The translations under genes were made by a program, and so were the position numbers. The notes beneath the pieces were generated by a model. That model did not search any database. It had not been told where the DNA came from and saw only the letters and a list, made by a program, of their open reading frames with translations. A stretch of DNA of 64,000 nt from Bosea sp. 124 (lineage in GTDB: Bacteria > Pseudomonadota > Alphaproteobacteria > Rhizobiales > Beijerinckiaceae), in NCBI RefSeq assembly GCF_003046175.1, contig NZ_PZZM01000001.1, positions 3,241,001 to 3,305,000 on the forward strand. Reading direction: 5' to 3'. Below, in pieces: positions 63,524-64,000 of the stretch; positions within the stretch are counted from its first letter, which is position 1; every line of letters starts with the position of its first letter.

Positions 63524-64000
63524 ATGACCGGCAACTCTTCGTTCTGCTCCTATCAGGCAACCAACATGATTCTCGACGATACCCAGCCGAACTCCGAACC
63601 CGCCAATCCGCCCCGCGGCGGTGTCCTCGCTCGCCTCGCGCAGAGCCAGCGCGTGCGCGCGGCTGGCGATCAGCAGACTGCGGCCGATGCCAGAGCTGAC
63701 GACGATACGGTGTGGAGTCTCGGGACCGACCATCCCGAAGCGGAGGATGAAGGGCCTGACCAGAACGAGAGCAGCCGCAGCTCCGGCAGTCCTGCGAGCG
63801 GCGCCGCAGCCGGCCGCGCCGTCCAGTCCATCTACAATCCGATCGACCTGATCGTCGAGCTGGCCTATGAGGAGCAGGCCCGCGCTGCCCGGCTCGATCT
63901 GCGCAAGATGCCGTCCGGCAAGACGCTCGTGATGGTTGTGCGCGTTCCAACGGAGGCCTGGGAATACCCGCTTAGCAAGTTGATGGAGAGCTTCGACCAG
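63524..64000 (+). CDS. Hypothetical plasmid protein, continues past the window
   Basis: Open from ATG 63524 (or ATG 63566, MILDDTQPNSEP) to the end. The first 90 residues are low-complexity and acidic; from about residue 105 the sequence becomes ordered (IYNPIDLIVELAYEEQARAA; LDLRKMPSGKTLVMVVRVPT). PSGKT resembles part of a P-loop but without the full G-x4-GK(S/T) pattern. It is the next gene of the operon running from 61335. Confidence 0.6.
   Translation, partial: MTGNSSFCSYQATNMILDDTQPNSEPANPPRGGVLARLAQSQRVRAAGDQQTAADARADDDTVWSLGTDHPEAEDEGPDQNESSRSSGSPASGAAAGRAVQSIYNPIDLIVELAYEEQARAARLDLRKMPSGKTLVMVVRVPTEAWEYPLSKLMESFDQ

Noticed and set aside
1..64000. tRNA or rRNA genes
   Set aside because: I looked in the intergenic regions and recognised none; a tRNAscan-SE run would be decisive.

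Overview
The window is GC-rich alphaproteobacterial DNA. A cbb3 oxidase cluster with a FixI-type copper pump, a six-gene Mrp antiporter with fused MrpA and MrpB, DabAB and many insertion sequences best fit the Hyphomicrobiales (Rhizobiales; a Bosea-, Methylobacterium- or Chelatococcus-like bacterium). This is judged from protein character alone. The parA and kfrA genes, a plasmid-type tyrosine recombinase and the IS density suggest a plasmid or large genomic island.

Layout. 1-2.4 kb: an NRAMP-related transporter followed by remnants (tspO, hsdR, perhaps an SNF2 helicase). 3-7.1 kb: a thermonuclease, an IS1182-type element and a decayed autotransporter. 8.2-10.3 kb: a chemotaxis receptor. 10.7-16 kb: a minus-strand operon of uncharacterised envelope genes (PH-like membrane protein, two exported proteins, DUF3592 protein, frameshifted GIDE-like protein). 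16-18.9 kb: IS debris, an exonuclease I stump and a umuD remnant. 19.1-20.7 kb: a tandem glycine riboswitch leading an L,D-transpeptidase, then a lipocalin. 20.9-25.8 kb: dabA-dabB (inorganic carbon uptake) and a divergent LysR regulator. 25.9-29.4 kb: IS remnants, a DUF3597 gene and a mosaic of gene pieces. 29.6-36.8 kb: a small HTH protein and an Mrp operon headed by a Rnk/GreA-like gene. 37.2-44.6 kb: uspA broken by IS66, an intact autotransporter and an IS3 element. 44.9-51.9 kb: ccoNOQP, two extra membrane genes, ccoI, ccoS and a 43-aa membrane peptide. 52-60 kb: IS debris, kfrA-parA and a tyrosine recombinase split by an IS21 element lying between 766-bp direct repeats. 60-64 kb: plasmid-type hypothetical genes, an XRE regulator and a metallophosphoesterase.

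The intact modules share a theme: energising the membrane and keeping ion, pH and bicarbonate balance (cbb3 oxidase, Mrp, DabAB, NRAMP-related transporter), plus envelope maintenance (L,D-transpeptidase, lipocalin, autotransporter, GIDE/DUF3592 operon). Much of the rest is decaying. Many genes carry single-base frameshifts, some in homopolymers, so sequencing error must be separated from true pseudogenes. The most novel-looking observation is a glycine riboswitch placed to control a cell-wall L,D-transpeptidase.
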